This document shows positions 38,078-46,791 of a DNA stretch of 64,000 bases, one piece after another. The notes beneath the pieces were generated by a model. That model saw nothing but the letters and a program-made list of their open reading frames with translations. It was not told the origin of the DNA and ran no database searches. Position numbers and translations under genes: made by a program. Origin of the DNA: Thermacetogenium sp. UBA5472 (GTDB lineage Bacteria; Bacillota; DSM-12270; Thermacetogeniales; Thermacetogeniaceae); the NCBI GenBank assembly GCA_002426495.1, contig DIQC01000089.1, forward strand, positions 35,479 to 99,478. Direction: 5' to 3'. The stretch's first letter is position 1. Each line of letters starts with the position of its first letter.

Positions 38078-38456
38078 GTTGCTCCCCCCCTGTAGCAGTC
38101 AATGCTCTATATTCATAGAAAGAAGTCGGATTGGCAGATCCCGAATTCCCCTTTGAGGCATATGCCCTTTGAATATTTTAACACATTCTAATAAAAAAAA
38201 CAAGTAATGCACTGGGGACGGTTCCCCTTGCATACAGTTTTCCTCAAAACAAGCCGGTCCAAATCGTTATTAGTAGCAGAAATTTATTGCGTTCCTTCAT
38301 CTTGTCCCCCTCCCTTAGTAAATATTATTTATGTTAGCCTAATACTAAATTAGTAAACCATATTCCCATAATGTTATATAATAGAAATCTTATCCTTGTA
38401 AATCGTAAATTTTTGTCTTACAATACTAGTTAAATTATTCCTTGGGGGTAACAATA
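38078..38456. other. Divergent intergenic region between DUF134 and the nitrilase gene
   Basis: About 380 bp of AT-rich DNA with a family A palindromic repeat at 38207-38233 and a TATAAT-like hexamer near 38374 that may serve the nitrilase gene. No small gene was recognised. Confidence 0.5.
38207..38233. repeat. Dispersed palindromic repeat, family A
   Basis: Arms ATGCA and TGCAT around CTGGGGACGGTTCCCCT; the core GGGGACGGTTC is the same as at 1090. Confidence 0.65.
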
Positions 38457-39173
38457 TTGCGTCTTGGTGCGGCTCAGATGTTCATCACAAATGATCTGGA
38501 TACTAATATTGAAACTGTATTAAAGATCACAAAGGATGCAGCCCGCAAGGGCGTTGATCTGCTTGTGTTTCCTGAAATGTGCCTAAATGGCTACAACTCT
38601 AAACTTTTGGCTCGAAAAGATTTCAGCGATGACCTGAATAGGGCATTGGATAAAATATCACAGCAGTCGACCGAGCTTAATCTCGGCCTCATTTTGGGAA
38701 GAGCTATTTTCGCTAATAAGAAACTATACAATGCTGCTACAGTAATTCTTCCCGATGGAACAACCCATACCTATTATAAAAACAACCTCACCTCTGCAGA
38801 GGACAAATATTTCTCCCCAGGAAGTGAACCCCTCACCTTTACATATCAAGGATGCAGATTCGGTGTCATCATCTGCCGTGACCAAAACCACCCTAACCTG
38901 GTGCGGGAAACCTGCAAAAATGTCGATGCTCTCTTTATACTCTCTGCCCACTACTACAAACCGCTAGAGGCCCGCTGGAAAGTGGACAAAAACAGAGCTC
39001 TTCCCATAGCCAGAGCAGTAGAAAACCACTGCTATGTCTGCCTGGCCAATGCCGTAGGTAGCCATATCGGTATAATCAGCCTGGGAAACAGCCTGATTGC
39101 TGATCCAGAAGGTGCCTTGGTGGTTTTGGCTGATGAAAGCTCTGAAACGATCATCACCTGTGATACAAAATAG
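38457..39173 (+). CDS. Carbon-nitrogen hydrolase (nitrilase superfamily)
   Basis: About 238 residues with the full Glu-Lys-Cys catalytic triad: FPEMCLNGYNS (Glu), TYYKNNLTSAEDKYFSPG (Lys) and GVIICRDQNHPN (Cys, with the less common CRD instead of CYD). The enzyme probably hydrolyses an amide or carbamoyl compound; the substrate is unknown. A TTG at 38457 is preferred because GGGGGTAA lies in front; a TTG five codons earlier overlaps that site. The stop codon TAG is directly followed by a dispersed repeat shared with the convergent neighbour. Confidence 0.88.
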   Translation: MRLGAAQMFITNDLDTNIETVLKITKDAARKGVDLLVFPEMCLNGYNSKLLARKDFSDDLNRALDKISQQSTELNLGLILGRAIFANKKLYNAATVILPDGTTHTYYKNNLTSAEDKYFSPGSEPLTFTYQGCRFGVIICRDQNHPNLVRETCKNVDALFILSAHYYKPLEARWKVDKNRALPIARAVENHCYVCLANAVGSHIGIISLGNSLIADPEGALVVLADESSETIITCDTK

Positions 39174-39206
39174 ATGTCTGAGGCCGGATGTCAGATGTCG
39201 GATAAC
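39174..39206. repeat. Dispersed repeat, family C (GTCAGATGTCGGA)
   Basis: Begins at the base after the nitrilase stop and reads ATGTCTGAGGCC then GGATGTCAGATGTCGGATAA. Its right half encodes the last codons and stop (SDI, TGA) of the convergent gene at 39191. The 13-mer GTCAGATGTCGGA recurs, on minus, in the 3' end of the EamA gene near 47545. Confidence 0.6.
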
Positions 39207-39511
39207 AGTTCAGCTATAGCACCGGAAATCTTCTCAAAAGACAGTCCGCCGTGGAACCTGGGCTGCCCGTTTAATAGGGTTAGAGGCAGGCGATACTGAT
39301 TCGTCACCTTCACAACCTCCGGAAAATCCATAATTTCCTCACTAAGCGCATCCACATAGCGAAACCTGACCTGGTTACCGAACTTTTCTATTAATGCCTT
39401 TTCCAGCATCTCTGCCGCATCTCGCTGCGAACAGGTATGTCCACAGCCACAGCCGCAATCGCACTCCCCGGTTTGTTCTTCATCTTTACCAAAGACAGTC
39501 ACATCCACCAC
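39191..39511 (-). CDS. Small thioredoxin-fold-like protein with N-terminal Cys cluster
   Basis: A 106-residue protein. After a short strand (VDVTVFGKD) comes a Cys cluster, CDCGCGCGHTC, then helix-strand-helix-strand segments ending in LPLTLLNGQPRFHGGLSF, which looks like the cis-Pro region of thioredoxin-type folds. This arrangement suggests a metal- or redox-active small protein (YuzD-like), but I cannot assign a function. Start is GTG 39511 with GGGGGGAT upstream. A 13-bp perfect palindrome lies just ahead of the ribosome-binding site. Confidence 0.7.
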   Translation of the reverse strand: MVDVTVFGKDEEQTGECDCGCGCGHTCSQRDAAEMLEKALIEKFGNQVRFRYVDALSEEIMDFPEVVKVTNQYRLPLTLLNGQPRFHGGLSFEKISGAIAELLSDI

Positions 39512-39530
39512 TTTTTATCCCCCCATTTTT

Positions 39531-39564
39531 ATTATGGTCTGCATTCCCTATTGCAGACCATAAT
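39531..39564. promoter_or_regulatory. 13-bp perfect inverted repeat, candidate operator
   Basis: Arms ATTATGGTCTGCA and TGCAGACCATAAT with an 8-nt spacer, 20 nt upstream of the 39511 start. Neither side has a T tract, which argues against a terminator. The arm overlaps a TATTAT that could be the -10 of the minus-strand gene. Confidence 0.5.
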
Positions 39565-39731
39565 ATTGCTTTAAAAACATAGTGAGCTATATAATAATAT
39601 TTCTCAATTAATTGCCTATATCCTTTATCGGTGCATATCAAACTACACAATTTTTTTATCTCTGGTAGGGATTCCTCAACAAATAGTCGAACATATAAGA
39701 TCAAACAAGGATGAATAAGGAGATGTGACCT

Positions 39732-39980
39732 ATGGAAGCTATTGATGTCATAGTTATCGCTATCATATCTGCACTATTAACAGGATTTATCTATTATAGA
39801 AAAAACAATAGAATAACCAAAATAAAAAGGCGATATATGGAATTGGCACATCAAAGCCCTGAAAATGCTGAAAAATCATTAGAACTGCAGCTAAGCAATT
39901 ATCGAAAGAAACACCCGAAAAAAGCAGAGGAATGGTACCTGGAAAAAATCATCGAAGACTTGGAAAATGATAGGCGCTGA
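39732..39980 (+). CDS. Small single-span membrane protein
   Basis: An 82-residue protein: an N-terminal membrane helix (IDVIVIAIISALLTGFIYY) followed by a charged helical tail (KKHPKKAEEWYLEKIIEDLE). AAGGAGATGTGACCT precedes the ATG, which supports real translation. I do not recognise a family. Confidence 0.6.
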   Translation: MEAIDVIVIAIISALLTGFIYYRKNNRITKIKRRYMELAHQSPENAEKSLELQLSNYRKKHPKKAEEWYLEKIIEDLENDRR

Positions 39981-39994
39981 ACAATTGCAGCATT

Positions 39995-40031
39995 TAAAAA
40001 AAAGAGGCGGTAGCTTTGGCCAGCGCCTCTT
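39995..40031 (-). terminator. Terminator of the zinc-ribbon gene
   Basis: Stem AAGAGGCG / CGCCTCTT with a 14-nt loop; on minus a run of eight T follows. It also lies 22 nt after the convergent small membrane gene and may serve both. Confidence 0.75.
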
Positions 40032-40080
40032 TCACTTACTTTCACTTACCCTACTTGAACAATACTTTACCTTTTAGCAA

Positions 40081-40377
40081 CTACCAACGTGATTTGCTAT
40101 CCTGAAAACATTCTTTGCAATAAACAGGCCTGTCTGAAGACGGACGGAAGGGTACTTCTGCTTCCCGGCCGCATTTAGCACAGGTTGTCTTGAACATCTC
40201 ACGTGGGCGTCGATCCGAACCACGACCGCTCCGCTGCTGCTTCTTGGCAGCTCTGCATGAAGGACAGCGCGCAGGCTCATTTTCAAAGCCTTTAGATGCG
40301 TAAAACTCTTGTTCGTTAGCAGAGAAAACAAACTCTTCTCCGCAGTCCCTGCAGGTCAGGGTTTTGTCCTGGTACAT
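40081..40377 (-). CDS. Double zinc-ribbon protein (zf-trcl type)
   Basis: A 98-residue protein with two treble-clef-like zinc sites: CRDCGEEFVF...RCPSC in the N-terminal half and CAKCGREAEVPF...VYCKEC in the C-terminal half, with a basic linker (QQRSGRGSDRRPRE). This matches the common 'zinc-ribbon domain-containing' family of Clostridia, of unknown, perhaps nucleic-acid-binding, role. It has a promoter about 110 bp upstream and its own terminator. Confidence 0.88.
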   Translation of the reverse strand: MYQDKTLTCRDCGEEFVFSANEQEFYASKGFENEPARCPSCRAAKKQQRSGRGSDRRPREMFKTTCAKCGREAEVPFRPSSDRPVYCKECFQDSKSRW

Positions 40378-40487
40378 ACTAAAACCTCCTTCTCAAGGAT
40401 TCTTAATTGGGTGGCATTGAGAGGCAGAGGTTTTAGGATGACCCTATTTTCCTGGTTCTCAAGCCAAATCAATTAGATTGTCCTTTA

Positions 40488-40516
40488 TGTATAGCACACT
40501 TAACTTAATTTTACAA
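40488..40516 (-). promoter_or_regulatory. Sigma-A promoter of the zinc-ribbon gene
   Basis: Read on minus: TTGTAA, 17-nt spacer, TATACA preceded by TGC (extended -10). The predicted leader is about 100 nt. Confidence 0.5.
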
Positions 40517-40637
40517 CCATTTTTTTAGTAAAATTTTTTCGTATATACTGTCGTAAATCAGCGATAATGTCATGGTATGGCTACCTAACCTTTGCTGTGC
40601 TGCTGACCCTCCTGTCAAAGATAACAAAAAAAGAAAA

Positions 40638-40670
40638 GGTGACAATATAGGAACGTCCCCATTTGTCACC
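40638..40670. repeat. Dispersed palindromic repeat, family A, next to tRNA-Thr
   Basis: Arms GGTGACAA and TTTGTCACC around TATAGGAACGTCCCCA. The core GGAACGTCCCC is an inverted variant of the family core. It lies 4 nt beyond the 3' end of the tRNA gene. Confidence 0.65.
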
Positions 40671-40674
40671 CTGT

Positions 40675-40750
40675 TGGAGCTGATGGTCGGATTTGAACCG
40701 ACGACCTGCTCATTACGAGTGAGCTGCTCTGCCAACTGAGCTACATCAGC
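40675..40750 (-). tRNA. tRNA-Thr (anticodon CGU)
   Basis: A 76-nt cloverleaf on minus. The acceptor stem is GCTGATG / CATCAGC with discriminator T and an encoded CCA end. The D arm contains AGCTCAGTTGGCAGAGC. The anticodon loop is CTCGTAA, giving CGT, which reads the Thr codon ACG. The T arm is GTCGGTTCGAATCCGAC. Confidence 0.97.
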
Positions 40751-40817
40751 ATTGTAATTTTCTACAGATATTATAACAGCAGAATACGCCATCTGACAAG
40801 AGGAAGCAGAGGGAGGC

Positions 40818-41204
40818 TCAAACATCATTGCCCTCTCGAGACATCCCTTGCTCTACACACATGCAATCCGCCAGATCATCGCGAATGCTTGTTTCTGTCA
40901 ATTTAACCCTGGAACGATATGCACAGCGGCAAATCATATGGGCTGAAACTGGTGCAGTAAGGAATACAAAGAAAATCCCCAATAATAATTTAGTACTAAA
41001 ATGTTGTTCTTCTATTATGAAAAAAAGAAAAGTTCCTAATAAAATAAACAGAACCCCCAGGGTAGCACTTTTTGATGATGCGTGGGCACGGGTGTATAAA
41101 TCTGGCAAGCGTATTAATCCAATGGCACTAATAAAGCTGAAAATTGCACCGATCAGAATAATAACAACGGTGAGCCCCTTAATCAGATTTCCGATCAATT
41201 GCAT
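40818..41204 (-). CDS. mrpG: Mrp antiporter subunit G
   Basis: About 128 residues with three membrane helices (IKGLTVVIILIGAIFSFISAIG; SATLGVLFILLGTFLFFII; LLLGIFFVFLTAPVSAHMI). The conserved GLIRLPDLYTRAHASSKSAT motif identifies MnhG/MrpG. I place the start at the Met of MQLIGNLIKG (41204), overlapping mrpF; a longer frame begins eight codons upstream. Last gene of the mrpABCDEFG operon. It has a C-terminal extension (CMCVEQGMS) after the last helix. Confidence 0.92.
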   Translation of the reverse strand: MQLIGNLIKGLTVVIILIGAIFSFISAIGLIRLPDLYTRAHASSKSATLGVLFILLGTFLFFIIEEQHFSTKLLLGIFFVFLTAPVSAHMICRCAYRSRVKLTETSIRDDLADCMCVEQGMSREGNDV

Positions 41205-41457
41205 AACCCCTTTCGATAAATCTGGCAAAAGCTACCGTACTGATGAAAGAAAGAATTCCAATCAATAAAATCACTTCGAAGAAAGCAGTGCTTCTGATAA
41301 AAATCGTGAAAATAGCAGTTGTTGAGATTATAAGAAAACCCAGCATATCTAAGGCTTGAACTCTATCTGGCACTGAAGGGCCCCGGACAAGGCGAAATAC
41401 TGTGGCTAAAATAGAAAGCACGATTAACAATAAAGACAATTTTAAAATAGCTTCCAT
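41179..41457 (-). CDS. mrpF: Mrp antiporter subunit F
   Basis: A 92-residue protein with three membrane helices. The signature RLVRGPSVPDRVQALDML identifies MnhF/MrpF. It abuts mrpE and overlaps mrpG, as usual in this operon. It is one of the small subunits required for assembly of the hetero-oligomeric Na+/H+ antiporter. Confidence 0.94.
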   Translation of the reverse strand: MEAILKLSLLLIVLSILATVFRLVRGPSVPDRVQALDMLGFLIISTTAIFTIFIRSTAFFEVILLIGILSFISTVAFARFIERGYAIDRKSD

Positions 41458-41936
41458 TATTTTCGAGTCACCCTCCTTATCTTTTCTTCAAATCTCAACT
41501 TGGATTTATTAACAGAATCAAATGATTCAGGAAGATCCATCCCATGTATATAAAGACATTTATGATCAGGGGAGATTTCCAGCACCACCGAGCCGGGGGT
41601 TAAAGTAATCAGCATGGCTAGTAGTGTAACCTCTACATCATGCTCTAAATCCGTTTCCAGCATAAATATGCCAGGAGTTAAATTAAGCCGAGGCTGCAGA
41701 ATTTGTTTCGCAACTACGATACCGGACATTAATAATTCCTGTAGAAATACCAGCAACAAGTCAATTATTTTGAGAATGGGAATCGGGTAAAATTCACTGT
41801 CCATATAGCGCCGCACCAGAAACAGGATGAATAATCCGACTAAGTAACCGGCAGAAAATGTTAACCAGCTCCAACTATCCTGCAGTAACATCCATAATAT
41901 AGCAATAAATAAATTAACTAAAACTTGCCCAGGCAT
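41457..41936 (-). CDS. mrpE: Mrp antiporter subunit E
   Basis: A 159-residue protein of the MnhE/MrpE family: two N-terminal helices (LFIAILWMLLQDSWSWLTFS; YLVGLFILFLVRRYM) and a soluble part with the family motif LLAMLITLTPGSVVLEISPD. Needed for assembly or full activity of Mrp. The stop overlaps the mrpF start by one base. Confidence 0.94.
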   Translation of the reverse strand: MPGQVLVNLFIAILWMLLQDSWSWLTFSAGYLVGLFILFLVRRYMDSEFYPIPILKIIDLLLVFLQELLMSGIVVAKQILQPRLNLTPGIFMLETDLEHDVEVTLLAMLITLTPGSVVLEISPDHKCLYIHGMDLPESFDSVNKSKLRFEEKIRRVTRK

Positions 41937-41956
41937 TAATCACACCCCCATTCTGT

Positions 41957-43447
41957 CTAAGGTATGGGATTGCTTCCCAAAACAGCCCCGATATATATAC
42001 CTGGATCTAACAAGCCCTTAGCTGCCAATTCCACATATTGATAAATCCCTTCGGCACCAAGCCCGAGCAGGAACGTTAAAGCGGCTAGGATACCGATGGG
42101 AAAGAGCAGGCCCCTGGTGCTGCCCTTCTCCATTTCCGGGGTTAACTCAGTATTTCCCCAGAAGCAATTCATAAAAATCTTCATCAGCGAATACAAGGCC
42201 ATCAGGCTGGTCAGGAGCCCTATCCCACCTAACCAGAAATAATCAGCTTGGAATGTACCCCCGGTGATCAAGACTTTACCGACAAAACCGCTTAAAGGGG
42301 GAATCCCTGCCAAAGATAAGGTGCCAATGAAGAACATCCAACCCAATTGCGGATGCAGTTGAATAAGTCCGCTGATCTCTCTGATTTTGCTGGTACCGGT
42401 AACATAGATAACAGTACCACCTGCCAGGAAAATTAAGGCTTTCACAAGCATATCATGGACTATATAGTATACAGAACCAGTCAGGCCTATCTGGTTAAAG
42501 GAAGCAAAACCTGCCAGGATCAATCCTATGCTTATAATAACATTATAAGTTAAAATTCGTTTAATATCCCAATAAGCAACAGCTCCTATGGCTCCTAGCA
42601 GCATAGAAATGCCGGCCAATATTCCAATCAGCGAATGAGTGATTTGCGGGTCATGGTAAAAGATAAGTGAGAAGATGCGAATGATGGCATAAGCTCCTAC
42701 TTTAGTTAACAGAGCAGCGAAAATTGCCCCAATTACTGCAGGTGGTGCGCTATATGAGCCAGGCAGCCAATAAAAGAGCAGCAGCCCCGCTTTTATGCTA
42801 AAAACGATTAAAAAGAGTATAGATACCGGGATCAGAAGCCCCACCTGCCCTGCCTCTGCCACCCGGGCAGAAAGATGCGCCATATTTAAGGAGCCTAGCA
42901 TCCCATATAAATAGGCAATGGATACGAGAAACAAAAAGGAGGAAATTAAATTAACCAAGATGTACTTAAATGATTCCCGCAGTTGCAGCTTCGTTCCACC
43001 TAAGGAGATCAGCACATATGAAGCAACCAGCATAACTTCAAAACAAACAAATAAGTTAAAAATATCGCCAGTTAAAAATGAACCATTAACCCCAGTCAGC
43101 AGGAACAAGACCAGGGGATAAAAGTATTTTAGTTCCCTCTCCCGGCCGATAGAAGCGAAAGCATATAACAGGCAACAGGAAACGACAATACCGGTGGTCA
43201 ATACCAGTATTGCGGAAAGCATATCTGCTACCAAACTAATGCCGAATGGAGCCTCCCAATTGCCTAATTGTAAAATCTGCGGGCCATCGATTGCCACCTG
43301 GTTCATCAATAGGATTGCCACCACACTGATGGACAGAGTTGCCAGCAAACTCAGCAAACGATGAAGGCGTATTTGACGGTTGAAGATAGCCAATACCAAG
43401 CCTGTAATAAGCGGAATAATAATAGGCAGTACTACTAAATTATTCAT
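41957..43447 (-). CDS. mrpD: Mrp antiporter subunit D (NuoN/NuoM-like)
   Basis: A 496-residue, about 14-helix proton-antiporter-like subunit homologous to complex I NuoM/N. The family region GDIFNLFVCFEVMLVASYVLI carries the conserved membrane Glu, and KAGLLLFYWLPGSYSAPPAV and HDMLVKALIFLAGG contain the conserved Lys/His residues of the proton channel. Overlaps mrpC by 8 nt. Confidence 0.95.
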   Translation of the reverse strand: MNNLVVLPIIIPLITGLVLAIFNRQIRLHRLLSLLATLSISVVAILLMNQVAIDGPQILQLGNWEAPFGISLVADMLSAILVLTTGIVVSCCLLYAFASIGRERELKYFYPLVLFLLTGVNGSFLTGDIFNLFVCFEVMLVASYVLISLGGTKLQLRESFKYILVNLISSFLFLVSIAYLYGMLGSLNMAHLSARVAEAGQVGLLIPVSILFLIVFSIKAGLLLFYWLPGSYSAPPAVIGAIFAALLTKVGAYAIIRIFSLIFYHDPQITHSLIGILAGISMLLGAIGAVAYWDIKRILTYNVIISIGLILAGFASFNQIGLTGSVYYIVHDMLVKALIFLAGGTVIYVTGTSKIREISGLIQLHPQLGWMFFIGTLSLAGIPPLSGFVGKVLITGGTFQADYFWLGGIGLLTSLMALYSLMKIFMNCFWGNTELTPEMEKGSTRGLLFPIGILAALTFLLGLGAEGIYQYVELAAKGLLDPGIYIGAVLGSNPIP

Positions 43448-43778
43448 CTTCCTTACCTCTCAATTCCTCCATATCATCTGTGCCTAGTTCCTGATAAGCA
43501 CGATAACTCAGCACCAGAATAAGAGCGGTGGTAGCAAAATTAATTACAATGGCGGTCAGCAGTAGTGCTTGGGGCAATGGATCGGTAAAACTGAGCGCTT
43601 CTTGCCCCAATATGGGAGGAGCCCCTGTTTTCAGCCCTCCCATGGTTAGTATCAGCAAATTAACGGCATATCCGATAATAGAGGTGCCTAAAATAATTCT
43701 TAAGATCCTCTTAGATAAAATCAAATATGTTCCTATGGCAAACAGCAACCCGACTAAAATGGACATTAAGGTTTCCAT
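43440..43778 (-). CDS. mrpC: Mrp antiporter subunit C (NuoK-like)
   Basis: A 112-residue three-helix subunit resembling complex I NuoK: SILVGLLFAIGTYLILSK, GYAVNLLILTMGG and DPLPQALLLTAIVINFATTA. The LPQALLLTAIVI segment is the MnhC hallmark. Its start shares a base with the mrpB stop. Confidence 0.95.
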   Translation of the reverse strand: METLMSILVGLLFAIGTYLILSKRILRIILGTSIIGYAVNLLILTMGGLKTGAPPILGQEALSFTDPLPQALLLTAIVINFATTALILVLSYRAYQELGTDDMEELRGKEDE

Positions 43779-44206
43779 TATTGGCGATCATTCCCTATGC
43801 TCATAATAATTGTAACCGCAGTTCCGATAACTGCCAAGGCCACCCCTATATCAAAAATGACGGAAGTGGCAAGTTGTGTGGCTCCGAACAATGGCAAATT
43901 GATCCGCGCCACGTTGTGAGTCAGAAAGGACTTCCCTAAAACCATGGCTGCCACCCCTGTCAGAACCGCTATCAGCACTCCCACCGCCCCCAGCACCTTA
44001 AAATCAAGCATACTATTGTTGTACACTGAAGCTATATCGTAGCTGAGGAATAAAAGCGTTAATCCTGCGGCGAAAGCCAACCCCCCGATAAAACCTCCGC
44101 CAGGATTATGATGACCGGAGAAAAATAAATTGATGGCAAAAGTGAAAATAATTACTGATGCAACTTTGGCCACGGTACGTAAGATTACATCATTTGATTT
44201 CTTCAT
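43778..44206 (-). CDS. mrpB: Mrp antiporter subunit B
   Basis: A 142-residue four-helix MnhB/MrpB protein. The hallmark is FFSGHHNPGGGFIGGLAFAAG; TSVIFDIGVALAVIGTAVTI closes it. It overlaps mrpA by 17 nt. Confidence 0.95.
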   Translation of the reverse strand: MKKSNDVILRTVAKVASVIIFTFAINLFFSGHHNPGGGFIGGLAFAAGLTLLFLSYDIASVYNNSMLDFKVLGAVGVLIAVLTGVAAMVLGKSFLTHNVARINLPLFGATQLATSVIFDIGVALAVIGTAVTIIMSIGNDRQ

Positions 44207-46607
44207 TTTCTTTTCCTCCCGATAAGCGCAGCTTGATCAATGCATAAACGCCCAGCCCTGCCATAAACAGCACCAGAATTTCCAGCATCGTATCAAATCC
44301 ACGGAAATCAACCAGAATCGCATTGACGATATTTTTTGCCCCGATCAATTCATAAGAATTTTCGAAATAACTTGAAATGGAGGGGAAAAGCCGGGTGCTC
44401 TGGACGGATAGGGCCATGATGGTGACGGTTGCCCCTACTCCCAGGGCAACTAAGGCATTCGTCAACTCAAATTTCACACCTGCAAATTCTTTTTTCAGTT
44501 TGGGCAAATGGTAGAAGCAGAGCAAAAACAGTACTGTGGAGATAGTTTCCACAACCAATTGGGTAAGAGCTAAATCGGGAGCGCGAAACAAAACAAAAAA
44601 CAACGATACTAAGAAACCGACTGTGCAGTTTGCCACTAAAGAAACCAATCTTGAATTTGAAAAAAGAACGGTTAAGGCTGCCAGCAGTATGGCAACTGTC
44701 AAGACAACTTCGTAAACAGTAACTGGCGCGTCCCTGGAGAAATCAAAGGCAACACCATCAAATAGCCATAAGGAGGCACCTATGATTATGATCGTAAATG
44801 AGAAAACATAGATCAGATAATGGCGCACCGAACCGGTCATATAAGCATTGGTCAGCCACCTGGAGCCATTTTCCAGCCTTTTGAGCAGCTGGTCATAAAT
44901 ATTATTCAGGGTATATGCTCGGGGGTAATAGTTATAAATCTTAGACCACTTAGGCAAATAAACATATAAGATGATTCCCAAAGCAATGACAGCGATGGTT
45001 ATCCCCAAGGCCGGGGTAAATCCATGCCAAAATGCAATGTTTACATTTAATTCACCCGCCTGGGCTAAGGCCGGCTGAATCGCCACCCAAGCCGGATGCA
45101 ATAAGTACTGGGAAAGGGTATTCGGGAAAAAGAACATCAGGATCACCAAGCCGGCCAGAACGAGAGGAGCAATTAACATGCCGACAGATGCTTCACGAAC
45201 TGGCCGGTCAAAATTTTCAGATTTATAGCGGCCGCAGAATGTCTTAATAACCAGAATCAAACAATAAATAAAGGTAAACACACTGGCCAGCCAGGCTACG
45301 ATTGGAAACAGGACACCTATTGATTCCATGCTAAAGATAGACATTTGCGCCGCATTTACTGCCGCCTCAAAAAACATCTCTTTACTTAAAAAACCATTAA
45401 GAGGGGGGAGTCCGGCCATAGAGAAGCTGCCGACGGCCATCAGGGTAAAAGAAACAGGCATCAGCTGCATTAGCCCCCCCAGCCTTCGAACATCACGGGT
45501 ACCTGTTTCATGGTCGATGATACCCACTACCATAAACAGGCAACATTTAAAGACCGCATGATTTACCGTATGGAATATTGCCGCAAAGCTTGCTAAAGCA
45601 TAAAGCGCCCCTTCATTTCCAGTCCCATAGTAGATGGCTACGGAGCCCATACCGAGCAGGCTCATAATCAAACCCAACTGGCTGATAGTTGAATAAGCCA
45701 ATAGGGCTTTGAGATCCGTTTGTCTGACAGCGTTATAAGAGCCGTACAGCAAGGTAATTAAACCGGTTACAGATATGATCCAGAACCATTCCCAGGTACC
45801 GCCGAAAATAGGAGTCAGGCGAGCCACTAAATAAATCCCGGCTTTAACCATGGTTGCGGAATGCAGATAGGCACTGATCGGAGTCGGTGCTTCCATGGCA
45901 TCTGGAAGCCAAATGCTAAATGGAAACTGGGCTGATTTGGTAAAGGCCCCGAGCAGGATTAAAGCCATGGCCGGTATAAATAAATAATGCGCTGTAATCA
46001 AATCAGCACTAGCCACCATGGCGCGAATACTGTGAGTGTCAGTCACCATAGCCAGCATGATGAAACCGGCCAGCATGGACAATCCGCCCAGAATCGTAAT
46101 AACCAGCGATTTGAGTGCGCCATAGCGGGATTTTTCACGTTCAAACCAAAAGGCAATTAATAAAAAGGAGGCAATCGTAGTTAGTTCCCAAAACGCATAC
46201 AAAACAAAAATATTATCGGAGAACACTAAACCAAGCATGGAGCCCATAAATAACAACAAATACACATAAAAGTTATTTAAGGCCTCATGCTCTTTGGATA
46301 AGTAAAAAATAGAATAAAGGGTTACCAATGCTCCGATTCCGGTAATTATCAAGCCAAAGGTTACAGATAAGCCATCAACATAAAACACCAAATTAATATC
46401 TAAGGAAGGAATCCAAGCTAAAGTAAAAATTAAAGTATTCCCTTGAGAAATAGCGGGAATATAAGAAAGAAGGTATAAAAATATCAATATGGGCACACCC
46501 AGAGCAAACCAACCGGTATGTATGCGATGAACGAATTGCTTGTATAATAATGGCACAACTAAGGCTACTATAAATGGAGTGAAAATTAGAATATGTAACC
46601 AGGACAA
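44190..46607 (-). CDS. mrpA: Mrp antiporter subunit A (NuoL-like, with MrpB-like C-terminal part)
   Basis: An 805-residue, about 20-helix subunit homologous to complex I NuoL. The proton-channel core includes ELTTIASFLLIAFWFEREKS and DAMEAPTPISAYLHSATMVK. The C-terminal ~180 residues (FRAPDLALTQLVVETISTVL) are the MnhA-specific extension. The seven genes form a complete group-1 Mrp operon that exports Na+ for protons and supports pH and salt homeostasis. No separate promoter is visible inside the operon. Confidence 0.96.
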   Translation of the reverse strand: MSWLHILIFTPFIVALVVPLLYKQFVHRIHTGWFALGVPILIFLYLLSYIPAISQGNTLIFTLAWIPSLDINLVFYVDGLSVTFGLIITGIGALVTLYSIFYLSKEHEALNNFYVYLLLFMGSMLGLVFSDNIFVLYAFWELTTIASFLLIAFWFEREKSRYGALKSLVITILGGLSMLAGFIMLAMVTDTHSIRAMVASADLITAHYLFIPAMALILLGAFTKSAQFPFSIWLPDAMEAPTPISAYLHSATMVKAGIYLVARLTPIFGGTWEWFWIISVTGLITLLYGSYNAVRQTDLKALLAYSTISQLGLIMSLLGMGSVAIYYGTGNEGALYALASFAAIFHTVNHAVFKCCLFMVVGIIDHETGTRDVRRLGGLMQLMPVSFTLMAVGSFSMAGLPPLNGFLSKEMFFEAAVNAAQMSIFSMESIGVLFPIVAWLASVFTFIYCLILVIKTFCGRYKSENFDRPVREASVGMLIAPLVLAGLVILMFFFPNTLSQYLLHPAWVAIQPALAQAGELNVNIAFWHGFTPALGITIAVIALGIILYVYLPKWSKIYNYYPRAYTLNNIYDQLLKRLENGSRWLTNAYMTGSVRHYLIYVFSFTIIIIGASLWLFDGVAFDFSRDAPVTVYEVVLTVAILLAALTVLFSNSRLVSLVANCTVGFLVSLFFVLFRAPDLALTQLVVETISTVLFLLCFYHLPKLKKEFAGVKFELTNALVALGVGATVTIMALSVQSTRLFPSISSYFENSYELIGAKNIVNAILVDFRGFDTMLEILVLFMAGLGVYALIKLRLSGGKENEEIK

Positions 46608-46791
46608 GTTATTACCTCCGAATCTTTAAACTGCTTTAATTCAATTGATGCTTGTGGTAGCTTAAGCTATAATCATTAGACAAAGTATATTTATGATTGC
46701 AGTGCACAAGCAGTGATGAAAAATGCACCTGCCATTTGTATGCTTTCCTGAGCAATAGTTAAGCATCCTAAACTTGAGGTGAAAATTAAGA

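Noticed and set aside
40511..40828. 105-codon minus-strand frame between mrpG and the zinc-ribbon gene
   Set aside because: It runs through the whole tRNA-Thr gene and a palindromic repeat.
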